DNA of 64,000 bases from DASYPQ01 sp041488095 (GTDB lineage Bacteria > Planctomycetota > UBA1135 > GCA-002686595): NCBI GenBank assembly GCA_041488095.1, contig JBGPOP010000007.1, positions 62,001-126,000 of the forward strand, in the 5' to 3' direction. The notes beneath the pieces were generated by a model that saw only the letters and a program-made list of their open reading frames with translations, ran no database searches and was not told the DNA's origin. Below are positions 17,434 to 26,486 of this stretch, in pieces; positions within the stretch are counted from its first letter, which is position 1, and each line of letters begins with the position of its first letter. The translations under genes and the position numbers were made by a program.

Positions 17434-17519
17434 GCCGGGGTGGCGAAATGGCAGACGCGATGGATTCAAAATCCATTTCCCGCAAGGGAGTCGGGGTTCA
17501 AGTCCCCGCCTCGGCACCA
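17434..17519 (+). tRNA. tRNA-Leu (anticodon CAA)
   Basis: An 86-base class II tRNA. The acceptor arms GCCGGGG and CCTCGGC pair fully with one G-T. The anticodon stem is ATGGA/TCCAT around the loop TTCAAAA, giving anticodon CAA, which reads UUG. A long variable arm (CCCGCAAGGG), the T arm GGGGTTCAAGTCCCC, discriminator A and an encoded CCA are all present. Confidence 0.96.
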
Positions 17520-17546
17520 GCGCTCGCCGATCCTCTGGCGAGGGCC

Positions 17547-18128
17547 ATGCTGCCGGTGCTGCTGCACCGCGTGGCGAACGCGACGCAGCTCCTGACGGGC
17601 CTCGACGCGCTGCTCGGGATCGATCCAGGCGCGCTCGAGGCGCGCGCGGGCGACCTGGCCTGCGCGGGCGAGCGCGTCGACGAGGCCGGCTGGCTGCTGG
17701 CGCTGCTGGCTTCGGCGGCCGGGGCGCACCTGCTGCTCGATCGCCGCGAGCGCGCCGGCCTGGGGCCGCTCGTCGCCTGCGTCCGCGAGTGCCTGCGGCG
17801 CGAGCAGCACGACCTCGCGGAGCCGCAAGGCCGGCTGCCGGATCTCTGGCCGGGTGTCGCCGCCGGATGGCAGCTGCCCTGGGCGGTGGGGTCGATCCTG
17901 TACGTGGCGGGCCGGTCTCTGCCTCTTCGAGAAACGCTCGTGTGGAGGGTCGAGGTGCGTTCCGATGGCGCCAGCCTCGAGTGCTATGCGGCGACGAGCC
18001 CGGATCTCGAGCGCTTCGGGGCTTGGGTTTCGTGCGAATTGCCGCTGGCTCGCGTCCGAAGCGCGCCGGGAGCGACCACCCTCCACCTCCCGCGCGGTTG
18101 GTTGCTCGACCCGGAGGCATCTCCGTGA
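17547..18128 (+). CDS. unknown protein resembling a histidine phosphotransfer/dimerisation domain
   Basis: A 193-aa cytoplasmic protein starting 27 bases after the tRNA. Its start, LLHRVANATQLLTGLDALLG, resembles the H-box helix of histidine kinases or ChpT-like phosphotransferases, with His at about residue 7. The C-terminal part is mixed alpha/beta without recognisable N, G1 or G2 ATP-binding motifs. A kinase core is therefore absent or degenerate. The start at 17547 is chosen because the longer frame begins inside the tRNA. It overlaps the Nfu-like gene by four bases. The functional suggestion is weak; the gene itself looks real. Confidence 0.6.
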   Translation: MLPVLLHRVANATQLLTGLDALLGIDPGALEARAGDLACAGERVDEAGWLLALLASAAGAHLLLDRRERAGLGPLVACVRECLRREQHDLAEPQGRLPDLWPGVAAGWQLPWAVGSILYVAGRSLPLRETLVWRVEVRSDGASLECYAATSPDLERFGAWVSCELPLARVRSAPGATTLHLPRGWLLDPEASP

Positions 18129-18412
18129 GCTGGCTCTCGCGCCTGCTGGGCTCGGAGGAGTCCGGGTCGGAAGCGCCGACGGGCGAGCCCACGCAAGTGC
18201 GCGAGGTCCAGGAAGTCCTCGCGGAGCTGCGGCCGATGCTGGCGCTGGACGGTGGAGACTTCCAGCTCGTTTCGATCGAGGAGGGTTGGGTGAGCCTGCG
18301 CGCGCGGGGCGCGTGCGTCGGATGCCACGCACAGGCCACGACCCTTTCGAGCGCGGTCGAGGCGAGGCTGCGCGAACGCTGCCCTTGGCTCCGCGGCCTT
18401 CGGACGGCGTGA
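18125..18412 (+). CDS. Nfu-type iron-sulfur cluster protein (NifU C-terminal domain)
   Basis: A 95-aa protein with a single NifU C-terminal domain: VQEVLAELRPMLALDGGDFQ followed by the cluster ligands CVGC in RARGACVGCHAQATTLSSAV. Such proteins carry a 4Fe-4S cluster to target enzymes. The GTG overlaps the preceding stop. The stop codon abuts, base to base, the stop of the convergent propeller gene. Confidence 0.9.
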   Translation: MSWLSRLLGSEESGSEAPTGEPTQVREVQEVLAELRPMLALDGGDFQLVSIEEGWVSLRARGACVGCHAQATTLSSAVEARLRERCPWLRGLRTA

Positions 18413-19723
18413 TCAGTTGAACGCTTCGGTCGAGCTCCCCACGAAGGTGCCACCCGAGTCACGGATCATCGCCTGGAGCACGCGCGTGCCCTGGAGATTC
18501 CCCGGGTTGTAGAAGGTGAAGCTGCCCTCGCCGTTCGCATCGGTCGCGACGTAGGTCAACCGACGGATCCCTCCGATCGGCATCCCGGTGTGGAAGAGGT
18601 AGGTGCCCAGGTCGTAGGTCGATTCGTTCGGGTCGTAGCTGCTCGCCCGGCCGACCATCACCAGGAACGAGGCGTTGGGGTGCGCGCCCCGGACGGTGAA
18701 CGTCACGGCACCGGGACCGGTGAGACCCGGACCGCTCGTGAAGGCCCTCGGTCTGCGCGTGCGCACGGTCCGGATCGCCGAGGTGTTGGCGAAGTAGTCC
18801 GTGCCGCGATAGTTCAGGCGCACACCCTCGGGCTGGAAGGCCTGGAAGGAGCCGATGCCCTGCGTGGGCAAGAGCTCGACGTTGGCGAGGTAGTCCGGGC
18901 TCTGGATGACGGCTGCGACCAGCGTGCCGCTCGGGGCGAACTCGAGGATCTGGCTCGTGCCTCCGAACACGGGAGTGGACACGAACAGGTGTCCGTACAC
19001 CGTGTCGAAGCGCATCGAGCTGGCCGGATCGATCCCCGAGGCGAAGATCGCCGCGGAGGACTCGTCCAGGATCGCACCGCTCGCGACCTGGGCCTGCGTC
19101 CACCTCAGGATCGTTCCCGGGCCGGGCGAGTTGGGGATCGAGCCGTAGTACAGGTCGCCGTTCGACGCGCGGGCGATCGGTCCCGAAGGACCGGCGAGGG
19201 AAGCGACCAGGGTCAGGGCACCGGTGTTCACGTCCAGCCGGTGGATCTCGTTGCCGCAGCCGAAGCCGCAGGGCGCCGCGCTGACGAGCGCGTGCCTCGC
19301 GTTCTCGAACACGGCGTCGAAGTTGTTGTCCAGATCGGCGAGCACGGAGGCTCCCGCGCCGGCCAGGTCGACCCGGTAGATCTTGCCGCGGCTGCTCTCG
19401 CCGATCAGGGCGCAGGTCGAGGTCGGGTCGGGCAGCACGAAGCTCGGAAAGACGAAGCCGGATGTCGTCCCGAGGACGCGGATCGGGGTCCCGTCCTCGG
19501 CGACGAGGTTCATGACCACCCCGTCGAACACCACCCGATCACCGTTCGGCAGCGTGGCGTAGGCGTCGTAGACGCCGACCGGTCGCTGACCTTCGAGCGA
19601 GAAACCCGGGAGGGTCGTGTCCTGGAGGGGGGAGAGCGCGGGCGTGGCTGGCGCGAGGACGCCCAGCGCAAACGCGGCGACAAGGGTGGATCGGTGCCCG
19701 ACCGGGAGTGCGAATCGCAGCAT
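18413..19723 (-). CDS. secreted propeller-like protein under cobalamin riboswitch control
   Basis: A 436-aa exported protein. The ATG at 19723 follows AAGGAG on the minus strand at ideal spacing, and the N-terminus LVAAFALGVLAPATPALS is a Sec signal without a lipobox Cys. The body has repeated short strands of NHL/SMP-30 type (GKIYRVDLAGAG, NEIHRLDVNTGAL, SQILEFAPSGTL), suggesting a beta-propeller. The last 110 residues form a separate beta domain ending with a Thr-Phe-rich strand. The only visible control is a cobalamin aptamer in its leader, with an SD-sequestering inverted repeat. I infer a role in B12 capture or in a process replaced when B12 is scarce; no B12-binding residue is demonstrable. 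Confidence 0.8.
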   Translation of the reverse strand: MLRFALPVGHRSTLVAAFALGVLAPATPALSPLQDTTLPGFSLEGQRPVGVYDAYATLPNGDRVVFDGVVMNLVAEDGTPIRVLGTTSGFVFPSFVLPDPTSTCALIGESSRGKIYRVDLAGAGASVLADLDNNFDAVFENARHALVSAAPCGFGCGNEIHRLDVNTGALTLVASLAGPSGPIARASNGDLYYGSIPNSPGPGTILRWTQAQVASGAILDESSAAIFASGIDPASSMRFDTVYGHLFVSTPVFGGTSQILEFAPSGTLVAAVIQSPDYLANVELLPTQGIGSFQAFQPEGVRLNYRGTDYFANTSAIRTVRTRRPRAFTSGPGLTGPGAVTFTVRGAHPNASFLVMVGRASSYDPNESTYDLGTYLFHTGMPIGGIRRLTYVATDANGEGSFTFYNPGNLQGTRVLQAMIRDSGGTFVGSSTEAFN

Positions 19724-19724
19724 G

Positions 19725-19797
19725 GCGGATCTCCTTTTCGATCTTCGTCGAAGGGCCGGCCGCTCGGGGGCCTCGGGCCCTGTGCGGGGAGATCCGC
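19725..19797 (-). promoter_or_regulatory. SD-sequestering inverted repeat (riboswitch expression platform)
   Basis: On the minus strand the ribosome site region GGAGATCCGC (19734-19725) is the exact complement of GCGGATCTCC (19797-19788), which lies between the aptamer and the gene. Pairing would hide the Shine-Dalgarno up to the base before the ATG. The upstream arm is itself flanked by GTGCG and CGCAC, which could form a small competing hairpin. This suggests translational control. No U-run terminator is present. Confidence 0.6.
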
Positions 19798-19841
19798 GCA
19801 CCGGGGCGCCGTGAGCCTTGCCTCGAGGCCGGCGGAAGAGC

Positions 19842-20022
19842 GACGCGCGCCGGATATCCTGACTCGTCGGATCGCCCGCCGCTCCAGCCTTCCCGGGGTG
19901 TTCTCACCCCAGTGACCCGATCCACGGAGAACTCCGCGGACCTACGGAGACGACGGACACGCGACTCACAGTGGCGGGACCGTGCAGGCTTCACACCTGC
20001 TTCCCCGACCGCGCTCGCGAGA
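19842..20022 (-). ncRNA. cobalamin riboswitch
   Basis: Reading the minus strand, the conserved blocks occur in order: GGGGAAGCAGGTGTGAAGCC, then GGTCCCGCCACTGTGA, then GGGTCACTGGGG followed by CACCCCGGGAAGG, then the B12 box GAGTCAGGATATCCGGC. These are hallmarks of the cobalamin aptamer, and the L5-type hairpin GGGGTGAGAACACCCC is perfect. The exact ends of P1 are uncertain. It lies about 120 bases upstream of a secreted propeller gene, its only possible cis target because the next gene is convergent. Confidence 0.93.
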
Positions 20023-20039
20023 ATGGAAGGAACGGCCGG

Positions 20040-20068
20040 ACTCTAGTGGAGCGCGGCGGACGCGTCAA
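20040..20068 (-). promoter_or_regulatory. sigma70-type promoter of the riboswitch transcript
   Basis: On the minus strand TTGACG (20068-20063) and TAGAGT (20045-20040) are separated by 17 bases. The predicted start near 20033 leaves just enough leader for the whole aptamer. It lies 17 bases beyond the stop of the CvpA-like gene, so the riboswitch gene has its own transcript. Confidence 0.65.
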
Positions 20069-20084
20069 GCCGCGCGGCCGAGGA

Positions 20085-20672
20085 TCAGCGCACGCTCGAG
20101 GGATCTCCGTGCAGCGGAGCGAGGGACTCGGCCGCCTGTGCGTCGATCAGCACCGGGAAGCTGCGTCCGATCGTGTCGAGGAGATCCTGACTGTGGGTTC
20201 CGCTCACGGTCGAGGTTGCCCAGGCCTTCGGCGACAGCTGGCACAGGCACAGGAGGAGCGCGATGTGCACGAGAGTTCCCGCGGCCGCTCCCACCAGTGC
20301 GCCTCCGATCCGGTCGACCGCTCCGAGCTGGGCGGCCTCGATCGTCGCGCGGCCGAGGCGGCCGATCAGGGCCACGGCGATCAGGCCGGCCAGGAGGATG
20401 AGGAGCCAGGAAAGACCGTTCGCGGTGCGCGGCCCGAGGCCCGGGAGCGTGGTCTCGAGGGCGGGCGAGAAGCGCGGCGTCACCGCGCGCGCCACCGAGA
20501 CCGCAGCCACGATGCCGAGGAGCCGGACGATCTGCCACCACAGCCCGCGCAGGGCCCCGAGCGCGAGGAAGAGGACCACGATCCCAAGGCCCAGGAGATC
20601 GATCCAACGCAGGCTGCCGAGGGAGGCGGGCGACGCCGCGAGTGCGAGGGTGGAGAGGCTGCTCGGAACCAT
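20085..20672 (-). CDS. CvpA family membrane protein
   Basis: A 195-aa inner-membrane protein with about four hydrophobic segments, starting near residue 22 (WIDLLGLGIVVLFLALGALR). It carries the family-typical DRIGGALVGAAAGTLV (about residues 120-135). CvpA proteins are linked to colicin V export and envelope integrity, but their mechanism is unclear. It diverges from the gene at 20742. Confidence 0.8.
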   Translation of the reverse strand: MVPSSLSTLALAASPASLGSLRWIDLLGLGIVVLFLALGALRGLWWQIVRLLGIVAAVSVARAVTPRFSPALETTLPGLGPRTANGLSWLLILLAGLIAVALIGRLGRATIEAAQLGAVDRIGGALVGAAAGTLVHIALLLCLCQLSPKAWATSTVSGTHSQDLLDTIGRSFPVLIDAQAAESLAPLHGDPSSVR

Positions 20673-20703
20673 GGTCGACGACTCGCCGGAAGAGACGCTC
20701 CGC

Positions 20704-20709
20704 TAGACT
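20704..20709 (+). promoter_or_regulatory. possible -10 element of the 562-aa gene
   Basis: TAGACT in the 69-base divergent gap, 33 bases before the ATG at 20742. No -35 hexamer is recognisable at the right distance. Confidence 0.3.
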
Positions 20710-20741
20710 AGGAGATCGGCCCTGATCCCGGCAACCCTCCC

Positions 20742-22430
20742 ATGGCCCCTCTGGATTTCCGATCGATCGATGGCTGCTTCGAAGCCCTCGCGGCCGCGAT
20801 CGGTCGCGATGCGGTGCTGGCTCGCCAGCTCCAGGCGAGCCGGCACGAGTTCTTCCCGGGTGGGGCGGATCCGACGCGGGCTCGCGAGCGGCCAGGCGAA
20901 CAGGCGCTGGCCACCCGCCGACACATGGAGTGGTTCCTCCTCGAGAAGGAGAAACCCGGGCCGCAAGAGGCTCGCATCGCGGCCCTGATCGAGCGCTGCG
21001 CCCGCCCGTCCGGCGTGGCTGCTGGCGAGGTCGCGCGCAGCCTGGCCGCCTCGCACGCGAGCGTTTTCGAGGTGACACGCGTCGAGCGCGGTCGGGGCGT
21101 GTGGCTCTGGGACCTGGCCGGGCTGTTCCAGTGCGCTGCGGTCGAGGCGCAAGGTTCGCTGGTCCTGGCGGAGGGTGACGTGATCGCCGGCCGCGTCTTT
21201 CCCATGGGCGGATCCCTCTTCCATGTGTCCCGGGCGTCCGCGCTGTGGCGCAATCCCCGGCTGCTCGTGGCACTTCGAACGGACCTCGATCGGGCGCGCG
21301 CGCGCCGGCCCGCGACCCAGAAGGGCAGCTTGCGCCTGCGTCAGTCCGAGATCGAGGCGATGTTCCACGCACATTCCTTCGCGGATGGTGTGCCGGGCCT
21401 TCTCGATGAGCGGGGGGTGCGCGATGCAGTGGGGGAGGCACGCGAGATGCTCCTGGCGGGGGGCGTGGGACTCCCCGGGGTCGATGCAATCCTCGCGCGT
21501 CTGGCGGTCGAGGAGCCGGCCGCGGGGGGACTGCTGCCTGGCGCGGACGACGCGCTGAGAGAGATCCTCGACAGCCTGGCCTTCGAGACGTCCCTCGACC
21601 TGGAAGCGGCACGTCGGACGCTCCTCGGAGCCTGGGAGCAGCTCCGCGCGAGCCAGGCTCCGCCGACGCGAGCGCGGGCAGGGTCTCAGAGCCTCGACGT
21701 CGCCGCAGCCGTGGCCGAGTTCGACCGCAAGCGCCGCGAGGGCGCTCCGCTGGAGCAGGTGTTCCAGGACCTGGAGCGCGATCTCGGCCTGGCCGACCCC
21801 GCGATCGAGCCCGAGGACGAGGACACCCCGGCGCCGGACTTCCCCGGTGTGGTGGCGGCGATGATCGAGGAGTTCCTGTGGGACGAGCAGAGAGATCACG
21901 GCGACCCCACGGCGCAACGCTTCGAGTCGCTCCGCAGCCTGGGCCGGTTCGCCGCCGACATCGGCGTGTTCGAGAACCTCTCCGGACGGGAGTTGACCGC
22001 CTACGCCTGCCGCTGGCTGCCCGAGAGCGGAGAGCTCGCCGATGCCGGCGCCGCCCAGGATCTCATCGCCGCCCTGGCGCGGTTCTGCCTCTGGGCCCAG
22101 GAGAACCACGAGGTACCTCTCCTGGAGCAGTTCGAGACCGTTCTGATGCCCCTGCACGAGTCCTTGCCTCGGCTGGTGGAAGCCAATCGCCTCTGCGCCC
22201 GCCGCCCATCCGCGACGGGCGAGGAGCGGTTCGAGTACTCGGGGCCCGGGAACGGACGGGGAGCCGCCCTCCGGGATTCTTCCGGCGAGCTCACGGAGCT
22301 TGCCGTCGATCATCGACTCACCGGGTTCCTGCGTCCCGGCGATGTGCTCAGGGGACGAAGACTTCCCGACGGGAGCCTGGAGGTGTCGGTCTGCTATCCA
22401 CCCGAAGTGAGGCGATTGCAGGAAGCGTGA
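20742..22430 (+). CDS. large unknown cytoplasmic protein
   Basis: A 562-aa acidic protein without signal peptide or membrane segments. Residues 95-150 form a small beta-rich unit (SVFEVTRVERGRGVWLWDL, then GDVIAGRVFPMGGSLFHVS). Similar units occur, from memory, in uncharacterised proteins that also carry SEC-C-type motifs, but no Cys cluster is present here. The flanking parts are helical. The C-terminus is again beta-rich (LTGFLRPGDVLRGRRLPDG). I cannot assign a function. It is preceded by a lone -10-like hexamer and followed by an AT-rich palindrome. Confidence 0.75.
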   Translation: MAPLDFRSIDGCFEALAAAIGRDAVLARQLQASRHEFFPGGADPTRARERPGEQALATRRHMEWFLLEKEKPGPQEARIAALIERCARPSGVAAGEVARSLAASHASVFEVTRVERGRGVWLWDLAGLFQCAAVEAQGSLVLAEGDVIAGRVFPMGGSLFHVSRASALWRNPRLLVALRTDLDRARARRPATQKGSLRLRQSEIEAMFHAHSFADGVPGLLDERGVRDAVGEAREMLLAGGVGLPGVDAILARLAVEEPAAGGLLPGADDALREILDSLAFETSLDLEAARRTLLGAWEQLRASQAPPTRARAGSQSLDVAAAVAEFDRKRREGAPLEQVFQDLERDLGLADPAIEPEDEDTPAPDFPGVVAAMIEEFLWDEQRDHGDPTAQRFESLRSLGRFAADIGVFENLSGRELTAYACRWLPESGELADAGAAQDLIAALARFCLWAQENHEVPLLEQFETVLMPLHESLPRLVEANRLCARRPSATGEERFEYSGPGNGRGAALRDSSGELTELAVDHRLTGFLRPGDVLRGRRLPDGSLEVSVCYPPEVRRLQEA

Positions 22431-22460
22431 TGCGTGGGCGCGGCGTGCAGCCACCTGAGT

Positions 22461-22486
22461 GTTATGTCTGATAATGTACGTTATGT
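22461..22486 (+). promoter_or_regulatory. AT-rich palindrome and direct repeat upstream of the MaoC-like gene
   Basis: The near-palindrome ATAATGTACGTTAT (22471-22484) matches its own reverse complement at 12 of 14 positions. It is overlapped by two direct copies of GTTATGT (22461 and 22480, 19 bases apart). The local base composition is far richer in A and T than the surroundings. It could be an operator or promoter for the MaoC-sdhCAB genes. Confidence 0.4.
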
Positions 22487-22540
22487 ATCTATCCACCAGG
22501 TCGGCCTTGCCGTCAGCCCCCGCGCCGCTACCTTCTGCGC

Positions 22541-23056
22541 ATGCCGGAGGCCTCACCGGGAAGCGCGCACTCAGGCCGGGGCCTCTACTTCGACCAGTTC
22601 GCCGTCGGGCAGACCTTCGCCTCTCCCGGCCGCACGGTCACCGAGGCCGACGTGGTGCTCTTCGCCGGGCTGTCGGGCGACTACAACCCGCTCCACACGG
22701 ACCAGGAGTACGCTTCCGGGACGGTATTCCGCGGGCGGATCGCCCACGGGCTGCTCGTCCAGTCGATCGCCAGCGGGCTGGCCTGGCAGCTCGGGATCTT
22801 CGACGGCACGATCGCGGCGCTGAAGGAGATGCTGATCCGCTTCCAGAGCCCGGTTGCGCCGGGCGACACGGTCCGGCTCGAGCTGCGGGTCGCCGAGAAG
22901 GATGCCGAGCCCTCGTCCCGCCGAGGCTGGGTGCGGTTCGAGGCCTGCGTCCGGAACCAGCGCGGCGACACCGTGATCGACGGGTCCTGGACTACCTTGA
23001 TGCACCGCAAGGCCGATCGTCGCCGGGAGTTGACCCGCGAGGGCGCGCCCGGATGA
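22541..23056 (+). CDS. MaoC-like (R)-specific enoyl-CoA hydratase/dehydratase
   Basis: Hot-dog fold hydratase of 171 aa. It shows FDQFAVGQTFASPGRTVTE followed by the catalytic segment FAGLSGDYNPLHTD, with Asp and His of the hydratase active site, and RIAHGLLVQSIASG. Enzymes of this family hydrate enoyl-CoA or act on acyl-CoA thioesters. It lies 33 bases before sdhC. Confidence 0.85.
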   Translation: MPEASPGSAHSGRGLYFDQFAVGQTFASPGRTVTEADVVLFAGLSGDYNPLHTDQEYASGTVFRGRIAHGLLVQSIASGLAWQLGIFDGTIAALKEMLIRFQSPVAPGDTVRLELRVAEKDAEPSSRRGWVRFEACVRNQRGDTVIDGSWTTLMHRKADRRRELTREGAPG

Positions 23057-23089
23057 TCTCCAGGCTTCCCATCCGACCTTGACCCTTCG

Positions 23090-23748
23090 ATGAGCTGGCT
23101 TCGGCGGACATTCTCGTCTTCTCTCGGGAAGAAGTACCTGATGGCGGCGACGGGGCTCCTGCTCGTCGGCTTCCTGTTCGTGCACCTGGCGGGCAATCTC
23201 CTGGTCTACTCGGGCCAAGGCGGCGCCGCCTTCGACGCCTACGCAGCCAAGCTCGATTCGAACCCTGTGTTGCCCGTGGCCGAGATCGGGCTCGCCGCCC
23301 TCTTCGCAGCCCACATCGCGCTCGCGTTGCGTGTCAGCCTCGAGAATCGCGAGGCGCGCACGCGCGGCTACTCCGTGCGCGCAAGCCTGGGGAGGCGCAC
23401 GCTGTCCTCGGCGTCGATGGTCGCCACGGGACTCACCGTGCTCGTGTTCCTGATCGTGCACCTCTACGACTTTCGCGTGGGCAAGCTCCTCGAACACGCG
23501 GGAACGAGCCTGTGGCAGATGGTCCGCCTGCGCCTCTCGACGCCGGTCGGCGCGGGGATCTATCTGGTCGGGGTCGGAGCCCTGAGCCTCCACCTGCGGC
23601 ATGCCTTCCGGAGCGCGTTCCAGACCCTGGGCGCCAATCACCCCCACCTGAACCCGTTGATCGAGCGCACGGGCTGGGCCGTGGCCATCCTGCTCGGGAT
23701 CGGATTCGCTTCCTTTCCGGTGTTCTTCCTGCTCGGCGGAGGGTCGAG

Positions 23749-23752
<4 letters not shown>
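23090..23752 (+). CDS. sdhC: succinate dehydrogenase cytochrome b subunit
   Basis: A 220-aa membrane anchor of the b558 type with five hydrophobic segments. It starts SWLRRTFSSSLGKKYLMAAT. Candidate haem ligands are His residues in FLFVHLAGN, FAAHIALALR, FLIVHLYDF and SLHLRHAF. The single, fused-type subunit without a separate SdhD is the diheme pattern also found in Bacteroidetes and delta-proteobacteria. The stop overlaps the sdhA start. Confidence 0.93.
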
Positions 23753-25691
<1,939 letters not shown>

Positions 25692-25695
<4 letters not shown>

Positions 25696-26486
25696 CCGTC
25701 GCCCACGGCACGGAACCGGCCGGGGGGATGCGGATCACCCTGCACGTCTGGCGGCAGAAGCGGCCCATCGATCCGGGTGCGTTCGAGACCTACCGCATGA
25801 CCGGCGTCTCACCGGACATGTCGTTCCTCGAGATGCTCGATCTGCTCAACGAGAACCTGTTCGTCGAAGGGCGAGACCCAGTGGCCTTCGACCACGATTG
25901 CCGCGAAGGGATCTGCGGCGCCTGCAGTCTCGTGATCAACGGCCAACCGCACGGCCCCGAGCGCGAGACCACGACCTGCCAACTCCACATGCGCCGGTTC
26001 CAGGACGGCGACGTCATCACCGTCGAACCCTTCCGGGCTGATGCCTTCCCCGTGGTCAAGGACCTCGTCGTCGACCGCAGCGCCTTCGATCGCATCCTGG
26101 CCGCCGGCGGGTTCGTCTCCGCGAACACCGGGTCGGCCCCCGAGGCCAACGCGTTGCCGGTGCCGCGCGCGGACGCGGAAAAGGCCATGGATGCGGCAGC
26201 CTGCATCGGGTGCGGTGCGTGCGTGGCGGCCTGCCCCAATGCCGCGGCGATGCTCTTCGTCGCCGCCAAGGTCTCGCATCTCGCCCTGCTGCCGCAGGGC
26301 GCGCCCGAGCGCGAAGACCGGGTGCTCGCCATGGTCGACCGGATGGACCTCGAAGGCTTCGGCAACTGCTCGAACCACTTCGAGTGCGAGGCTGCCTGCC
26401 CCAAGGGCATCTCGGTTGCGAACATCGCGCGGTTGAATCGGGAGTACCTGCGCGCCTCGCTCCGCGATGGCGCCGCGCGGGACTAG
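25692..26486 (+). CDS. sdhB: succinate dehydrogenase iron-sulfur subunit
   Basis: Electron-transfer subunit of 264 aa. The 2Fe-2S cluster ligands lie in HDCREGICGACSLV plus the later TTCQL. The 4Fe-4S and 3Fe-4S ligands are in CIGCGACVAACPNAA and CSNHFECEAACPKGI. The ATG overlaps the sdhA stop. Its stop overlaps the convergent histidine kinase stop by four bases. Confidence 0.96.

Noticed and set aside
17448..17546. Longer version of the gene after the tRNA, starting inside tRNA-Leu
   Set aside because: It would overlap the mature tRNA; the ATG at 17547 is a natural start.
20703..22556. A 617-codon minus-strand frame opposite the 562-aa gene
   Set aside because: The + strand protein has coherent beta and helical segments; the minus frame is compositionally a shadow and would extend through the AT-rich block.
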